From Nocardioidaceae bacterium (GTDB lineage: Bacteria > Actinomycetota > Actinomycetes > Propionibacteriales > Nocardioidaceae), in the NCBI GenBank assembly GCA_018672315.1, contig CP076053.1, positions 310,001-374,000 on the forward strand: a DNA stretch of 64,000 nucleotides, in the 5' to 3' direction. Shown here piece after piece: positions 28,623 to 37,249 of the stretch (its first letter is position 1; every line of letters begins with the position of its first letter). A program made the translations under genes and the position numbers. The notes beneath the pieces were generated by a model, which was given only the letters and a program-made list of their open reading frames with translations, searched no databases and was not told the origin of the DNA.

Positions 28623-29500
28623 TGGGGGCCGCGATCGGCTTCGCGCTGGTCTCCGCAGTCGTCTACGGGCTCTCGGACTTCGCCGGCGGGGTCACCTCCC
28701 GGCGCACGTCGGCCTGGGGTGTCGCCGTCGCCGGAGCCGTCACGGCCTTCGTCGTCGTCGCCGCGGTGGTGCTCCTCGACCCGGCGCTGCCCGGTGTGGC
28801 CGACGCGTCCTGGGCGGTGCTGGCCGGGGTGGGGTCGGGTCTCGGCGGCGGATTCCTCTACCGGGGCTTCGCCGCCGGGCAGATGGCGGTCGTGGCGCCG
28901 GTGTCGGCGGTCGGCGCCGCGGTGCTGCCGGCGGTGGTCGGCTTCGCCCTCGGGGAGCGGCTGGGGTTGCTGCCGACGATCGGGGTGGTGCTCGCCCTGC
29001 CCGGCATCCTGCTGGTCTCGCGCGAGCCCGGGTCGGCGGCCGCGCGCCGCGAGGCCCGGCGTACGAGATCGGCGGCGGCGCCCCGATGGGCCGACGGTCT
29101 CCTCGACGGGCTCCTGGGCGGCGCCGGGTTCGGGCTGCTGTTCATCGCGCTCGGCCAGGTCACCGACGCCGCCGGGTTCGCACCCCTGGCCATCGCCCAG
29201 CTCGTCGGCGTCCTCACGCTCGTCGCGGTGGCCGGCGTCGTCGGTGGAGGCTGGCGCCCCGACCGTACGGCCTGGGTCGGCGGGGCCGTCGCGGGCACGG
29301 CGGCGGCAGGCGCCAACCTCGCGTACCAGGTCTCGGTGCAGCAGGGCTTCCTCACGGTGTCCGCCGTGCTCACCGCCCTCTACCCGGCCGTCACCGTGCT
29401 GCTGGCCGCGGCGGTGCTGCGCGAACGCATCGCCGCGTCCCAGGGCGCCGGACTCGGGGTGTGCGGGATCGCGGTGCTGCTCGTCGCGTCCGGCGGCTGA
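28622..29500 (+). CDS. EamA/DMT superfamily transporter
   Basis: A 292-residue membrane protein with two EamA domains and about ten hydrophobic segments, beginning MGAAIGFALVSAVVYGLSDFAGGVTSRR and ending with AASQGAGLGVCGIAVLLVASGG. Motifs such as SVQQGFLTVSAVLTALYPAVTVLLA are typical of drug/metabolite exporters of this group. The substrate is unknown. The ATG overlaps the DUF456 stop (TGATG). Confidence 0.87.
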   Translation: MGAAIGFALVSAVVYGLSDFAGGVTSRRTSAWGVAVAGAVTAFVVVAAVVLLDPALPGVADASWAVLAGVGSGLGGGFLYRGFAAGQMAVVAPVSAVGAAVLPAVVGFALGERLGLLPTIGVVLALPGILLVSREPGSAAARREARRTRSAAAPRWADGLLDGLLGGAGFGLLFIALGQVTDAAGFAPLAIAQLVGVLTLVAVAGVVGGGWRPDRTAWVGGAVAGTAAAGANLAYQVSVQQGFLTVSAVLTALYPAVTVLLAAAVLRERIAASQGAGLGVCGIAVLLVASGG

Positions 29501-29522
29501 GTCGCCGCCGGACGCGCATCCG

Positions 29523-30115
29523 TCAGCGGAAGCTCGCGTCGACCCACGGGGTGAAGGCACGGCGCTGGCGGAACCAGTCACGCCCCGCGGTGGATCCGTC
29601 GTCCTTCGACGCCATCACGCGCACGGCCACGCGGACCGATTCGGGGTCGCCGATCGCTCGCCGCGGCACCGTCGTCCTGCTCGAGTCCCAGCGACCCTCG
29701 ACGCCGAAGTCCGCCTCGGTGACCAGACGCGGTCGTCCAGGCTGTCGATCTTCACCGCGCGCCAGGGACGCCGGTCCTGTGTCGGGAGCATGGAGGCGCC
29801 GTATCCGGCCGTGCCGAGCGCACCGTTCATGACGTACTCAGGCCCTCGTCGGGTGCGGTCGGTGTCGAGGTAGACGCTGATGGTGCCGTTGAGGGTGTTG
29901 GGGATGCGGCGGTGCTTCGTCGACACGGTGATGTCGAAGGGATCGTGCGTCACGTCCACGGCGTACAGGTTCGAGCCGCTGGCGAGATCCCGGCGCGCGT
30001 CGTTGCCGGAGAACTCCTCGGCCGACGCGGCGGAGCCGCCCGTGGCGACCAGTCCCGTCGCGAGCACGGCGCCCGACGCGAGCAGCGCTGAGCCTCGACG
30101 GGCACGGCGTCCCAC
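29523..30115 (-). pseudogene. Frameshifted secreted hypothetical protein gene
   Basis: The first part, from GTG 30115, has a signal peptide (GSALLASGAVLATGLVATGGSAASA) and reads normally to about RAVKIDSLDDRV. The continuation LVTEADFGVEGRWDSSRTTVPRRA through RQRRAFTPWVDASFR lies in a different frame, ending at a stop at 29523-29525. A change of one base (about 29720-29738) would join them into one protein of roughly 196 residues. The protein resembles short secreted beta-rich actinobacterial proteins of unknown function. It may be a pseudogene, a sequencing error or a shifted translation. Confidence 0.7.
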
Positions 30116-30146
30116 GGTCGGGCGAGCACGGGGACACAGCCCGCGG

Positions 30147-31115
30147 TCAGGCGGGGGCGATGAGGGTGAGGGCGAAGTCCTCGGACTCGTCGGTCCACCA
30201 CTGCTCGATGCGCAGGTCCGCGGCGGCGAGCTCGGCGGCGAGGCGCTCGCGCCGGAACTTCGCCGAGATCTCCGTACGGATCTCCTCGCCCGCGGCCAGG
30301 GTGACGTCCAGGTCGAGCGCCTCGATGCGCACGGTCTGGTCGCGCAGGCTGCGCAGGCGCATCTCGATCCACTCGTTGTCGGCGTCCCAGACGGCGACGT
30401 GCTCGAAGGCGTCGACGTCGAAGTCGGCCTTCTGCTCGCGGTTCAGCACGTGCAGCACGTTGGTGTTGAAGGCGGCTGTCACCCCGCGCGCGTCGTCGTA
30501 GGCGGCCACCAGGCGGTCGGAGTCCTTCACGAGGTCGATGCCGAGCAGCAGGTGGTCGCCGGCGGCGAGGGAGCCCCGGACGTCGCGGAAGAACCGCGTC
30601 CGTGCGGTCGGGTCGAAGTTGCCGAGCGTGGAACCCAGGAACGCCACGAGCCGCGGCCCGGCACCGGGGAGGTCGTGCAGGTGGTGGTCGAAGTCGCCGA
30701 CGACCGGCGAGACGACCAGGCCCGGGAACTCCTCGTCGACCTGGGCGGCCGCGACGCCCAGGATGACCGGGTCGACGTCGAAGGGGACGAACTGCTCCAA
30801 CGTGCCCGCTCCGCGCAGCGCCCCGAGGAGCAGCCGCGTCTTCTCCGAGGTGCCGGAGCCGAGCTCGACGAGCGTACGAGCCCCGGTCGCCGCGGCGATC
30901 TCGGCGACGGTCGCGACGAGGATCGCGCGTTCGGTGCGGGTCGGGTAGTACTCCTCGAGCCGCGTGATCTCGTCGAAGAGCCGGGAGCCCTCGGCGTCGT
31001 AGAAGTACTTCGGCGGCAGGGTGTAGGGCCGCTCCCCCAGTCCGGCGCGCACGTCGTCGGCCATCTGGTCGACGAGCGTGGCGGGGTCGAGGCGTACGTC
31101 GAGGTCGGTGCTCAT
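30147..31115 (-). CDS. egtD: L-histidine N-alpha-methyltransferase
   Basis: S-adenosylmethionine-dependent enzyme that trimethylates histidine to hercynine, the first step of ergothioneine synthesis. The 322-residue protein contains the characteristic YFYDAEGSRLFDEITRLEEYYPTRTE segment, the SAM-binding LVELGSGTSEKTRLLL and LGSTLGNF, and the substrate-side stretch FNTNVLHVLNRE. The ATG overlaps the egtC stop as ATGA. This completes egtA-egtB-egtC-egtD in order. An egtE (PLP-dependent lyase) is not present next to it. Confidence 0.95.
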   Translation of the reverse strand: MSTDLDVRLDPATLVDQMADDVRAGLGERPYTLPPKYFYDAEGSRLFDEITRLEEYYPTRTERAILVATVAEIAAATGARTLVELGSGTSEKTRLLLGALRGAGTLEQFVPFDVDPVILGVAAAQVDEEFPGLVVSPVVGDFDHHLHDLPGAGPRLVAFLGSTLGNFDPTARTRFFRDVRGSLAAGDHLLLGIDLVKDSDRLVAAYDDARGVTAAFNTNVLHVLNREQKADFDVDAFEHVAVWDADNEWIEMRLRSLRDQTVRIEALDLDVTLAAGEEIRTEISAKFRRERLAAELAAADLRIEQWWTDESEDFALTLIAPA

Positions 31116-31858
31116 GGGTCCTCCGGGGACGGCGTGAGGGGACGGGTCGTGACGCGTACGCCGCCGTCGGCGTGCGCGTCACGGACGGCTTCGAGCAGGT
31201 GGTGCGTGGAGAGGTCGACCCAGCGCGGGTCGTCGTCGTAGGCCTCGCTGGCCACGGCAAGGCCGTGCTCGGTGTGCAGGTAGGACATCCGGTCGACCCA
31301 GCTCACGGCGGTGAGCCGGTCGCGCTCCAGCACCAACAGGTTCAGCGAGGCGGTGGGGTCGCGGCCGGCGACGTCCGCGACCACGTCCGCCAGCTGCTCG
31401 CCGGCGTCGAGGCATCCGAAGACGTACGCCGCGAGCACCGCCGAGTCGCACGTCGACTCGGCGGCGTGGGTGGGAGGGAGCACCGTGCGGTCGAGCCGGC
31501 CGTTGTGCGAGAGCAGCCGTCGTCCGTCGGTGAAAGGCGCCGCGGCGCTCTCCTCCATCGGCATCCCCACGCTGGCCGAGCGCACCGCCGCGACGACCGA
31601 GCCGCTGCGCAGCTGCGGCGCGACCGAGGCGAAGGACGCCTCGCCCCACAGCGGTCGCGCCGAGCGCCAGCGCACAGGCTCGCCGTGACCACCTGGGCGG
31701 TCCTCGGCGTGGAAGCCGACGCCCCACCCGTCGGCGTTGACGACGCCGCGCAGCTGCCGCTGCGGTGCGTACGACTGCTGCAGCAGGCCGGCAGGCTGCT
31801 CGAGGACCAGGTCGGCGAGGGTGCGCGGCGCGCCGAGCCACGCCAGGTGCCTACACAC
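31112..31858 (-). CDS. egtC: Gamma-glutamyl hercynylcysteine sulfoxide amidohydrolase
   Basis: Class II glutamine-amidotransferase-type Ntn hydrolase that removes glutamate from the EgtB product. GTG 31858 is followed immediately by Cys2, which becomes the N-terminal nucleophile (VCRHLAWLG). Other family stretches are [21 protein letters not shown] and [15 protein letters not shown]. The start codon overlaps the last eight bases of egtB, and the stop overlaps egtD. Length of 248 residues matches the family. Confidence 0.93.
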   Translation of the reverse strand: MCRHLAWLGAPRTLADLVLEQPAGLLQQSYAPQRQLRGVVNADGWGVGFHAEDRPGGHGEPVRWRSARPLWGEASFASVAPQLRSGSVVAAVRSASVGMPMEESAAAPFTDGRRLLSHNGRLDRTVLPPTHAAESTCDSAVLAAYVFGCLDAGEQLADVVADVAGRDPTASLNLLVLERDRLTAVSWVDRMSYLHTEHGLAVASEAYDDDPRWVDLSTHHLLEAVRDAHADGGVRVTTRPLTPSPEDP

Positions 31859-33182
31859 CGGCGGCCCCGGCTCCGGACCCGTCGACGTCCCAGGCCAGCC
31901 GCAGGCCCGAGAAGATCTGACGGCGGATCGGGTGGTCCCAGTTGCGGAAGCTGGGGCGCACGGCACCCTGCCCCACGGCCCAGGACCCCCCGCGCAGCAC
32001 CTTGTAGTCCCCGCCGAAGAACGGGGCCGAGTAGTCCGCGTACAGCATCGGCCGGAAGCCCGGCCAGGAGTGGAAGTCCGAGGAGGTCCACTCCCAGACG
32101 TCCCCCATCATCTGCTCCACCCCGTACGCCGACGCGCCGGCCGGATAGGCGCCGACCGGGGCCGGCCGCAGGGCCGCGCCGTCGAGGTTCACCAGGGCCC
32201 GGGTCGGCTCGCTGTCGCCCCAGGGCCAGCGCCGACGACGGCCGGCGACCGGGTCCCAGGCGCAGGCCTTCTCCCACTCGACCTCGGTGGGGAGGCGGGC
32301 ACCGGCCCACGCGGCGTACGCCTCGGCCTCGAAGAAGCTGATGTGCTGCACGGGCTCGGCGGGCGGCACGTCCTCGACGATGCCGAACCGTCGGCGCGAG
32401 CCGTCGGCGTGCCAGTACATCGGCGCTCGGAGGTCCGTGCGGGTGCGGTGCTCCCACCCGCGGGCGGACCACCAGCGTGGCTCGGCGTACCCGCCCGCGT
32501 CGATGAAGCGCTGCCAGTCGGCGTTGCTGACCGGGTGCCGGGCGATGCGGAACGCGTCGACGTGGACCCGGTGGGCCGGCTGCTCGTTGTCGAGGGCGCC
32601 GGGCTCGGCGGCCGCGTCGACACCGAGCTCGAACTCACCGGCCGGCACGAGTGCCGCGTCGCGGGCCGGGTCTTCCGCTAGCGGCCGTCCGGCGGGCAAC
32701 GGCGCACCGTGGCCGAGGAGGGGTCCGCCCCGGCGGATCTGGTGCGTCGCGGTCATGGTCTCCACGTGCTGCAGCTCGTGCTGCTCGACCATGCGCACGT
32801 GGAAGGCCCGCTCCACCGCGAGCGGGTCCTCGGGGTCGGACCCGGCGAGGCCGTCGATGGTGTCGAGCACGCGTCCGCGGACGTCGCCGAGGTAGCTGCG
32901 TGCCTCTGCCGGGGTCAGCAGCGGCAGCCGTCCACGGCCCGCCCGTGGGTGCTCGAACGCGTCGTAGAGCTGTTCCACCCGCGCCGACAGCACTCCCTGG
33001 CGCCGGGAGTCACCCCCGCGCAGCAGCCACAGGTCCTCCTGCTGCCCGATGTGCGCGAGGTCCCAGACCAGCGGACTCATCAGGTCGTGGTGCTGCGTGG
33101 TGAGCTCGGCCTCCTCGACCGCGGTCACCGCGTCGGTACGGGCGCGGGCGCGTTCCATCGCCGCCGCGAGCTGCTCACGCAT
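31851..33182 (-). CDS. egtB: Hercynine oxygenase (ergothioneine sulfoxide synthase)
   Basis: Non-haem iron enzyme that joins gamma-glutamylcysteine to hercynine using oxygen. The N-terminal DinB-like domain supplies His44 ([10 protein letters not shown]), and the HELQHVE motif supplies His135 and His139 as the iron ligands. The C-terminal half is the formylglycine-generating-enzyme-like sulfatase-modifying fold ([29 protein letters not shown]). ATG 33182 lies 8 bases inside the egtA 3' end. The 443-residue length is as expected. Confidence 0.95.
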   Translation of the reverse strand: MREQLAAAMERARARTDAVTAVEEAELTTQHHDLMSPLVWDLAHIGQQEDLWLLRGGDSRRQGVLSARVEQLYDAFEHPRAGRGRLPLLTPAEARSYLGDVRGRVLDTIDGLAGSDPEDPLAVERAFHVRMVEQHELQHVETMTATHQIRRGGPLLGHGAPLPAGRPLAEDPARDAALVPAGEFELGVDAAAEPGALDNEQPAHRVHVDAFRIARHPVSNADWQRFIDAGGYAEPRWWSARGWEHRTRTDLRAPMYWHADGSRRRFGIVEDVPPAEPVQHISFFEAEAYAAWAGARLPTEVEWEKACAWDPVAGRRRRWPWGDSEPTRALVNLDGAALRPAPVGAYPAGASAYGVEQMMGDVWEWTSSDFHSWPGFRPMLYADYSAPFFGGDYKVLRGGSWAVGQGAVRPSFRNWDHPIRRQIFSGLRLAWDVDGSGAGAAGV

Positions 33183-34485
33183 CCGGGGTCTCCTGTTCCT
33201 CGTCGGTGCTCGGCTCGGCCCGCGGTTGCCCTGAGGGCGCCGGGTGCGCCGCTTCGAGAACGGCCGCCTCGGCCCCGACCGCGTCGATCCGCGCGCGCAC
33301 CTCGTCGCCGGGCGTGAGGCCGCGGGCCGTGAGGTCCGCGAGCCGACCGATGCTGTCGCCGACCTCGGCCCCCTCACCGTGGTGCCGGGCAGCGAGGGCG
33401 AGCACCGCCGCGGAGGCCGTCCGCAGCGCCTCGTGGCGCACGCCCGCGCGTGCGGCGGTGGCCACGTCGGGGAGCCCGGCGCACAGCCCGGGCAGCTCCG
33501 AGAGCGCCTGCTCGTGCTGCACCAGGGCGGTGACCGCCACCAGCGCGGGCCAGTAACGACCGTCCACCGCGTCGAGGCACCGCACCTCCAGGAAGCCTCG
33601 CGGCCTCACCGGCGGGAAGAGCGTCGTGAGGTGGTAGGTCAGGTCGGCCGGGGTGGCGGCCCGTCCCAGCAGGTCGGGGCGGGCGAGCCAGTCGGCGAAG
33701 CTCGTCCCGCGCCGCACCGGCTCCGCGCCCCCGCCGTGGTCGGGGACGAGCATCACCGGGGCGGCCAGGGCGTAGGAGGCCCACTGCTCCCCGGGGTCTC
33801 CCTCGGCGGGCACCGCCCCGGACCTGCTGCTCTCGAGCCCCTCCCAGGTCTGCTGACGCATCGAGGCCCAGCCGGAGCGGTGGCCGTCCAGCTGCGGGGA
33901 GCAGGCCGAGAGGGCGGTGAGCACGGGGGCCATCGCCGAGAGCGCCCGCCACCGGCGTACGCCGACCTCCCCGTCGCCGACGTCCAGGTTGACCTGCAGG
34001 GACGCGGTCGAGGTCATCATGCGTCGTCCGGCCTCGGCGCAGCCCCGCGCCGCGAAGTGCGCGGCCATCGCCGCGTAGCGCGGGCCGGGGTTGACCCGGC
34101 AGGGTTCGCGCACCGGGTCCGCGCCCCACGGCAGCAGCCCCAGGCGGTCCTGGCGACAGTGTCGACGCAAGGCGCGGACGTCGCTGTGGAGCATCGCCAC
34201 GGCGGTCGCCACGTCGGGCGCCGGCGGGGCGGAGAGCTCGAGCTGCCCGCCGGGCTCGACCGTGAGACGGCTGCCGCCCGGCAGGACCGGCGCCGGCACC
34301 AGGAGCGCGGCGACGCGCTCCCAGCCGGGGCGGTGGGCCACGTCGTCGAGGTCGATCAGGTGGAACTCGAGCTCGAGCCCCACGCGCGTGGTGTCGCAGG
34401 CCGTGAACGTCGCGCGGGAGACCTGCTCACGCGCGGACTCCACGGTCAGTGGTCGTTCGGGCGCGGTCGCTGGTGCTGGCGCCAT
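33175..34485 (-). CDS. egtA: Glutamate-cysteine ligase (ergothioneine type)
   Basis: ATP-dependent ligase making gamma-glutamylcysteine for EgtB. Recognisable features are the [14 protein letters not shown] strand, [17 protein letters not shown] (glutamate and ATP-metal binding), and [13 protein letters not shown], as in the GCS2/plant-type ligases. ATG 34485 has GGAGGGG upstream; the open frame extends further but without a better start. It heads the egtA-egtB-egtC-egtD operon. A second GCS2 family enzyme is at 54220-55686. Confidence 0.92.
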   Translation of the reverse strand: MAPAPATAPERPLTVESAREQVSRATFTACDTTRVGLELEFHLIDLDDVAHRPGWERVAALLVPAPVLPGGSRLTVEPGGQLELSAPPAPDVATAVAMLHSDVRALRRHCRQDRLGLLPWGADPVREPCRVNPGPRYAAMAAHFAARGCAEAGRRMMTSTASLQVNLDVGDGEVGVRRWRALSAMAPVLTALSACSPQLDGHRSGWASMRQQTWEGLESSRSGAVPAEGDPGEQWASYALAAPVMLVPDHGGGAEPVRRGTSFADWLARPDLLGRAATPADLTYHLTTLFPPVRPRGFLEVRCLDAVDGRYWPALVAVTALVQHEQALSELPGLCAGLPDVATAARAGVRHEALRTASAAVLALAARHHGEGAEVGDSIGRLADLTARGLTPGDEVRARIDAVGAEAAVLEAAHPAPSGQPRAEPSTDEEQETPDA

Positions 34486-34697
34486 GCTTCCCCTCCAGGT
34501 CCGGACCGGCCTCCGAGGAGACCGCGGGTCGGTGCGGGGACGGTCATCGGCGACCGCCGCTGTTCCCTTCCTATCGCAGCGCCGGTGACCAGCCAAGGCG
34601 CGGATGAAACGGGACATCAGTCGGTCTCTCCCCTCCGACCCGGTGTCTGGTCCTAGACTGGTCTCGTCGCCCCGCGACCTGAGTGGACGGAGGCCCG

Positions 34698-35909
34698 GTG
34701 GGCACGCAGCAACCGGGCATCCTCGACGATGCGCAGCGTCTCGCCGCCGTCGAGCAGGCTCGGGCGATCGGGGACAGCACGGCGCAACGGCTCGACGCCC
34801 TCGTCCGCCTGGCGCGCACGCTGCTCGACGTGCCGGTCGCCGCCGTCAACCTGGTCGGGCGCGAGGACGTACGCCCCCTCGCCGTGGACGGCGAGGACCC
34901 CTGGCGCGTCGCCCGGGACGAGGGTCCGTGCTCCCTGGTCGTGCGGGACGGTCGGGAGATCGTCGTCGACGACGCGAAGCAGGACCCTCGTCTGCGCGAC
35001 CTCGCCCCGGTCGCCGGCGACCCGCACCTGCGCTTCTACGCCGCGCGCCCGATCCGACCCTCCGGTCACACGATCGGCACGCTGTGTCTCTGGGGCCGCG
35101 AGCCGCGCACGCTGTCCACGGGCGACCGCAGGATGTTCGAGGACCTGACGTCCTGGATCGAGACCCAGCTCGAGGTGGAGAGCGGGGTCGAGGAGGCGCG
35201 CGAGGTGCAGGCCAAGCTGCTCCCGAGCCGTCCCCCGGCGATCGAGGGCCTGTCCGTCGCCGGCCGGTGTCTTCCGACGCGTGCCATCGGCGGCGACCTG
35301 TACGACTGGCGCCTCGTGCAGCGCGAGCAGGAGGAGCTGCTGCAGGTCGGCGTCGTCGACGTCATGGGCAAGGGCCTCTCGGCCGCTGTCACGGCTGCCG
35401 GGCTCCGCGCGGTGCTTCGCGGCACCGCCCGGTTCAGCACGCTCGACGACATGCTCGTACGCCTCTCGGAGTCGTTGCTCACCGAGGCCGAGGACCTGGA
35501 CGACGGGCTGGACCCGATCCTCGCGACCTTGTTCTCCGCCCGGCTGCACCCCGACGGCAGGGTCTGGTGGGTCGACGCCGGACACGGCCTGGCCTGCATC
35601 CTGTCGCGCTCGGGATCGGTGCGGATCCTCTCCAGCGGCGAGCCGGCGCTGGGTGTCGACCAGGACGTCGCGTGGACGGTGCACGAGGACCGGCTCGGGG
35701 CCGACGACGTGCTCCTGATCGTCAGCGACGGGGTCGTGGGACCCTTCAGCGACCTCCAGGCCCAGTCGCCACAGCTCGCGAGCCTGTGGCGGGACGTCGA
35801 CGGACCCGCAGCGCTGGTCGACCGCGTGGTCGACCTCGGTCTCCTCTCCTCGGGCGGCAGCCACGTCGACGACATCACGGTGCTCGCCGTGGCACGTCGA
35901 GCCCCCTGA
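34698..35909 (+). CDS. GAF plus SpoIIE-type (PP2C) serine phosphatase
   Basis: 403 residues with an N-terminal GAF sensor (VPVAAVNLVGREDVRPLA, CSLVVRDGREIVVDDAKQD, GHTIGTLCLWG) and a C-terminal SpoIIE phosphatase (RCLPTRAIGGDLYDW, VGVVDVMGKGLSAAVTAAGL, WWVDAGHGLACIL, LIVSDGVV, HVDDITVLAV). The metal-binding Asp residues of PP2C phosphatases are in place. Such proteins dephosphorylate STAS anti-anti-sigma factors in response to a GAF-bound signal; the STAS and kinase partners lie 3.4 kb downstream. GTG 34698 has GGAGG five bases upstream. A TAGACT -10-like box is at 34654. Confidence 0.9.
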   Translation: MGTQQPGILDDAQRLAAVEQARAIGDSTAQRLDALVRLARTLLDVPVAAVNLVGREDVRPLAVDGEDPWRVARDEGPCSLVVRDGREIVVDDAKQDPRLRDLAPVAGDPHLRFYAARPIRPSGHTIGTLCLWGREPRTLSTGDRRMFEDLTSWIETQLEVESGVEEAREVQAKLLPSRPPAIEGLSVAGRCLPTRAIGGDLYDWRLVQREQEELLQVGVVDVMGKGLSAAVTAAGLRAVLRGTARFSTLDDMLVRLSESLLTEAEDLDDGLDPILATLFSARLHPDGRVWWVDAGHGLACILSRSGSVRILSSGEPALGVDQDVAWTVHEDRLGADDVLLIVSDGVVGPFSDLQAQSPQLASLWRDVDGPAALVDRVVDLGLLSSGGSHVDDITVLAVARRAP

Positions 35910-36082
35910 GGGCGACGGCCGAGGGGTCCCGAAGCGGACCGGTCGTACGTCCCGGGTCCGGACGTACCGGCACGTTCGCGACATCTCGGCCGGACGTGCG
36001 CGGGTGATTGCGGCGAATCGCAGCGCCTGCGCCCCGCTCTCTCCTAACCTCGGAGGGAACACCTGCTTCCCCGAGGAGGGTC

Positions 36083-37249
36083 GTGACCAGCACCGTGCCG
36101 ACGTCGACCGTGGAGGACGAGCTGGCGCCGTACGGCGGTGTCGGGCAGCGTCGCTTCGAGCGTGTCGTGGCGCTCGCCAAGGAGCTCTTCGACGTGCCTG
36201 CGGCGGCGGTGAACATCGTCGGCACCGAGATGCTGGTGCCCCTGGCCGTGGCGGGCACGGAGCTGGACCCGTTCCCCCGCGAGGTCTCCTTCTGCTCCCG
36301 CGCCGTGGACGGCGAGGGACAGCTGCTGGTCGCCGACGCGGCGCAGGACCGTCGGTTCGCCGACAACCCGCTGGTGACCGAGGACCCGCACCTGCGCTTC
36401 TATGCCGGCCAGCCGCTGACCAGCGGCGGGGAGCGGGTCGGCACCCTGTGCCTCTTCGGTTCCGAGCCGCGCGAGCTCGACGCCCGCGAGAGCCGCATGC
36501 TCCGCGACCTGGGCTCCTGGGTCGAGAACGAGCTCGCCGTCGACCACAGTGCTCGGGAGGCCGAAGGAGCGCAGCGCCGCCTGCTCCCCTCCCGCCCGGT
36601 CGACATGCCCGGCTTCGGGGTGGGAGGTCGCTGCGCGCCGGCCCGGGGCGTCGGGGGCGACGTGTACGACTGGATCGCGCTCGACGACGGCTGCCAGGTG
36701 GTGCTCTGCGACGTCATGGGCAAGGGGGTCCCGGCGGCGATGACCGCGGCCGGCGTCCGCGCGGTGCTGCGGGGCGCCTCGCCCTTCAACTCGCTCGAGA
36801 ACACGATGCTGCGGGTCGACAAGGCCGTCGCCGACGACCTGGGGTCGGCCGGCAGCTTCGTCACGTTGTTCCTCGCCCGCGTCGGCGCCGAGGGCCAGGT
36901 GGGCTGGATCGACGCGGGCCACGGTCTCGCGGCGATCGTGGGTCCCGACGGTCGGGCCCGTCGCCTCAGCTCGACCGGCCTCCCGGTCGGAGTGCTCCCC
37001 GACGACAGCTGGGAGTGCCACACGGAGCACCTCGCCCCGGGCGAGGCCCTGGTGGTCGTCAGCGACGGTGTGGTGGACAACTACACCGATCTCGAGCACG
37101 CCGAGCGCATGCTCGTCCCCCTGATCACCGCCCACACCGAGGCTCAGCAGATCGCGGACACGATCGTCGACCACGCCCTCGTCCTGGCACCGCCCCGCGG
37201 CTCCCGTGACGACATCACCGCGCTGGTGATCCGTCGTGACGATGCCTGA
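36083..37249 (+). CDS. GAF plus SpoIIE-type (PP2C) serine phosphatase, second paralogue
   Basis: A 388-residue paralogue of the preceding gene with the same order: GAF (VPAAAVNIVGTEMLVPLA, CSRAVDGEGQLLVADAAQD, RVGTLCLFG) then SpoIIE phosphatase (RCAPARGVGGDVYDW, VVLCDVMGKGVPAAMTAAGV, GWIDAGHGLAAIV, LVVVSDGVV, SRDDITALVI). GTG 36083 is preceded by GAGGAGGG. The two probably arose by tandem duplication and may sense different ligands. The gene's last eight bases overlap the glycosyltransferase ATG, indicating coupling. Confidence 0.9.
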   Translation: MTSTVPTSTVEDELAPYGGVGQRRFERVVALAKELFDVPAAAVNIVGTEMLVPLAVAGTELDPFPREVSFCSRAVDGEGQLLVADAAQDRRFADNPLVTEDPHLRFYAGQPLTSGGERVGTLCLFGSEPRELDARESRMLRDLGSWVENELAVDHSAREAEGAQRRLLPSRPVDMPGFGVGGRCAPARGVGGDVYDWIALDDGCQVVLCDVMGKGVPAAMTAAGVRAVLRGASPFNSLENTMLRVDKAVADDLGSAGSFVTLFLARVGAEGQVGWIDAGHGLAAIVGPDGRARRLSSTGLPVGVLPDDSWECHTEHLAPGEALVVVSDGVVDNYTDLEHAERMLVPLITAHTEAQQIADTIVDHALVLAPPRGSRDDITALVIRRDDA

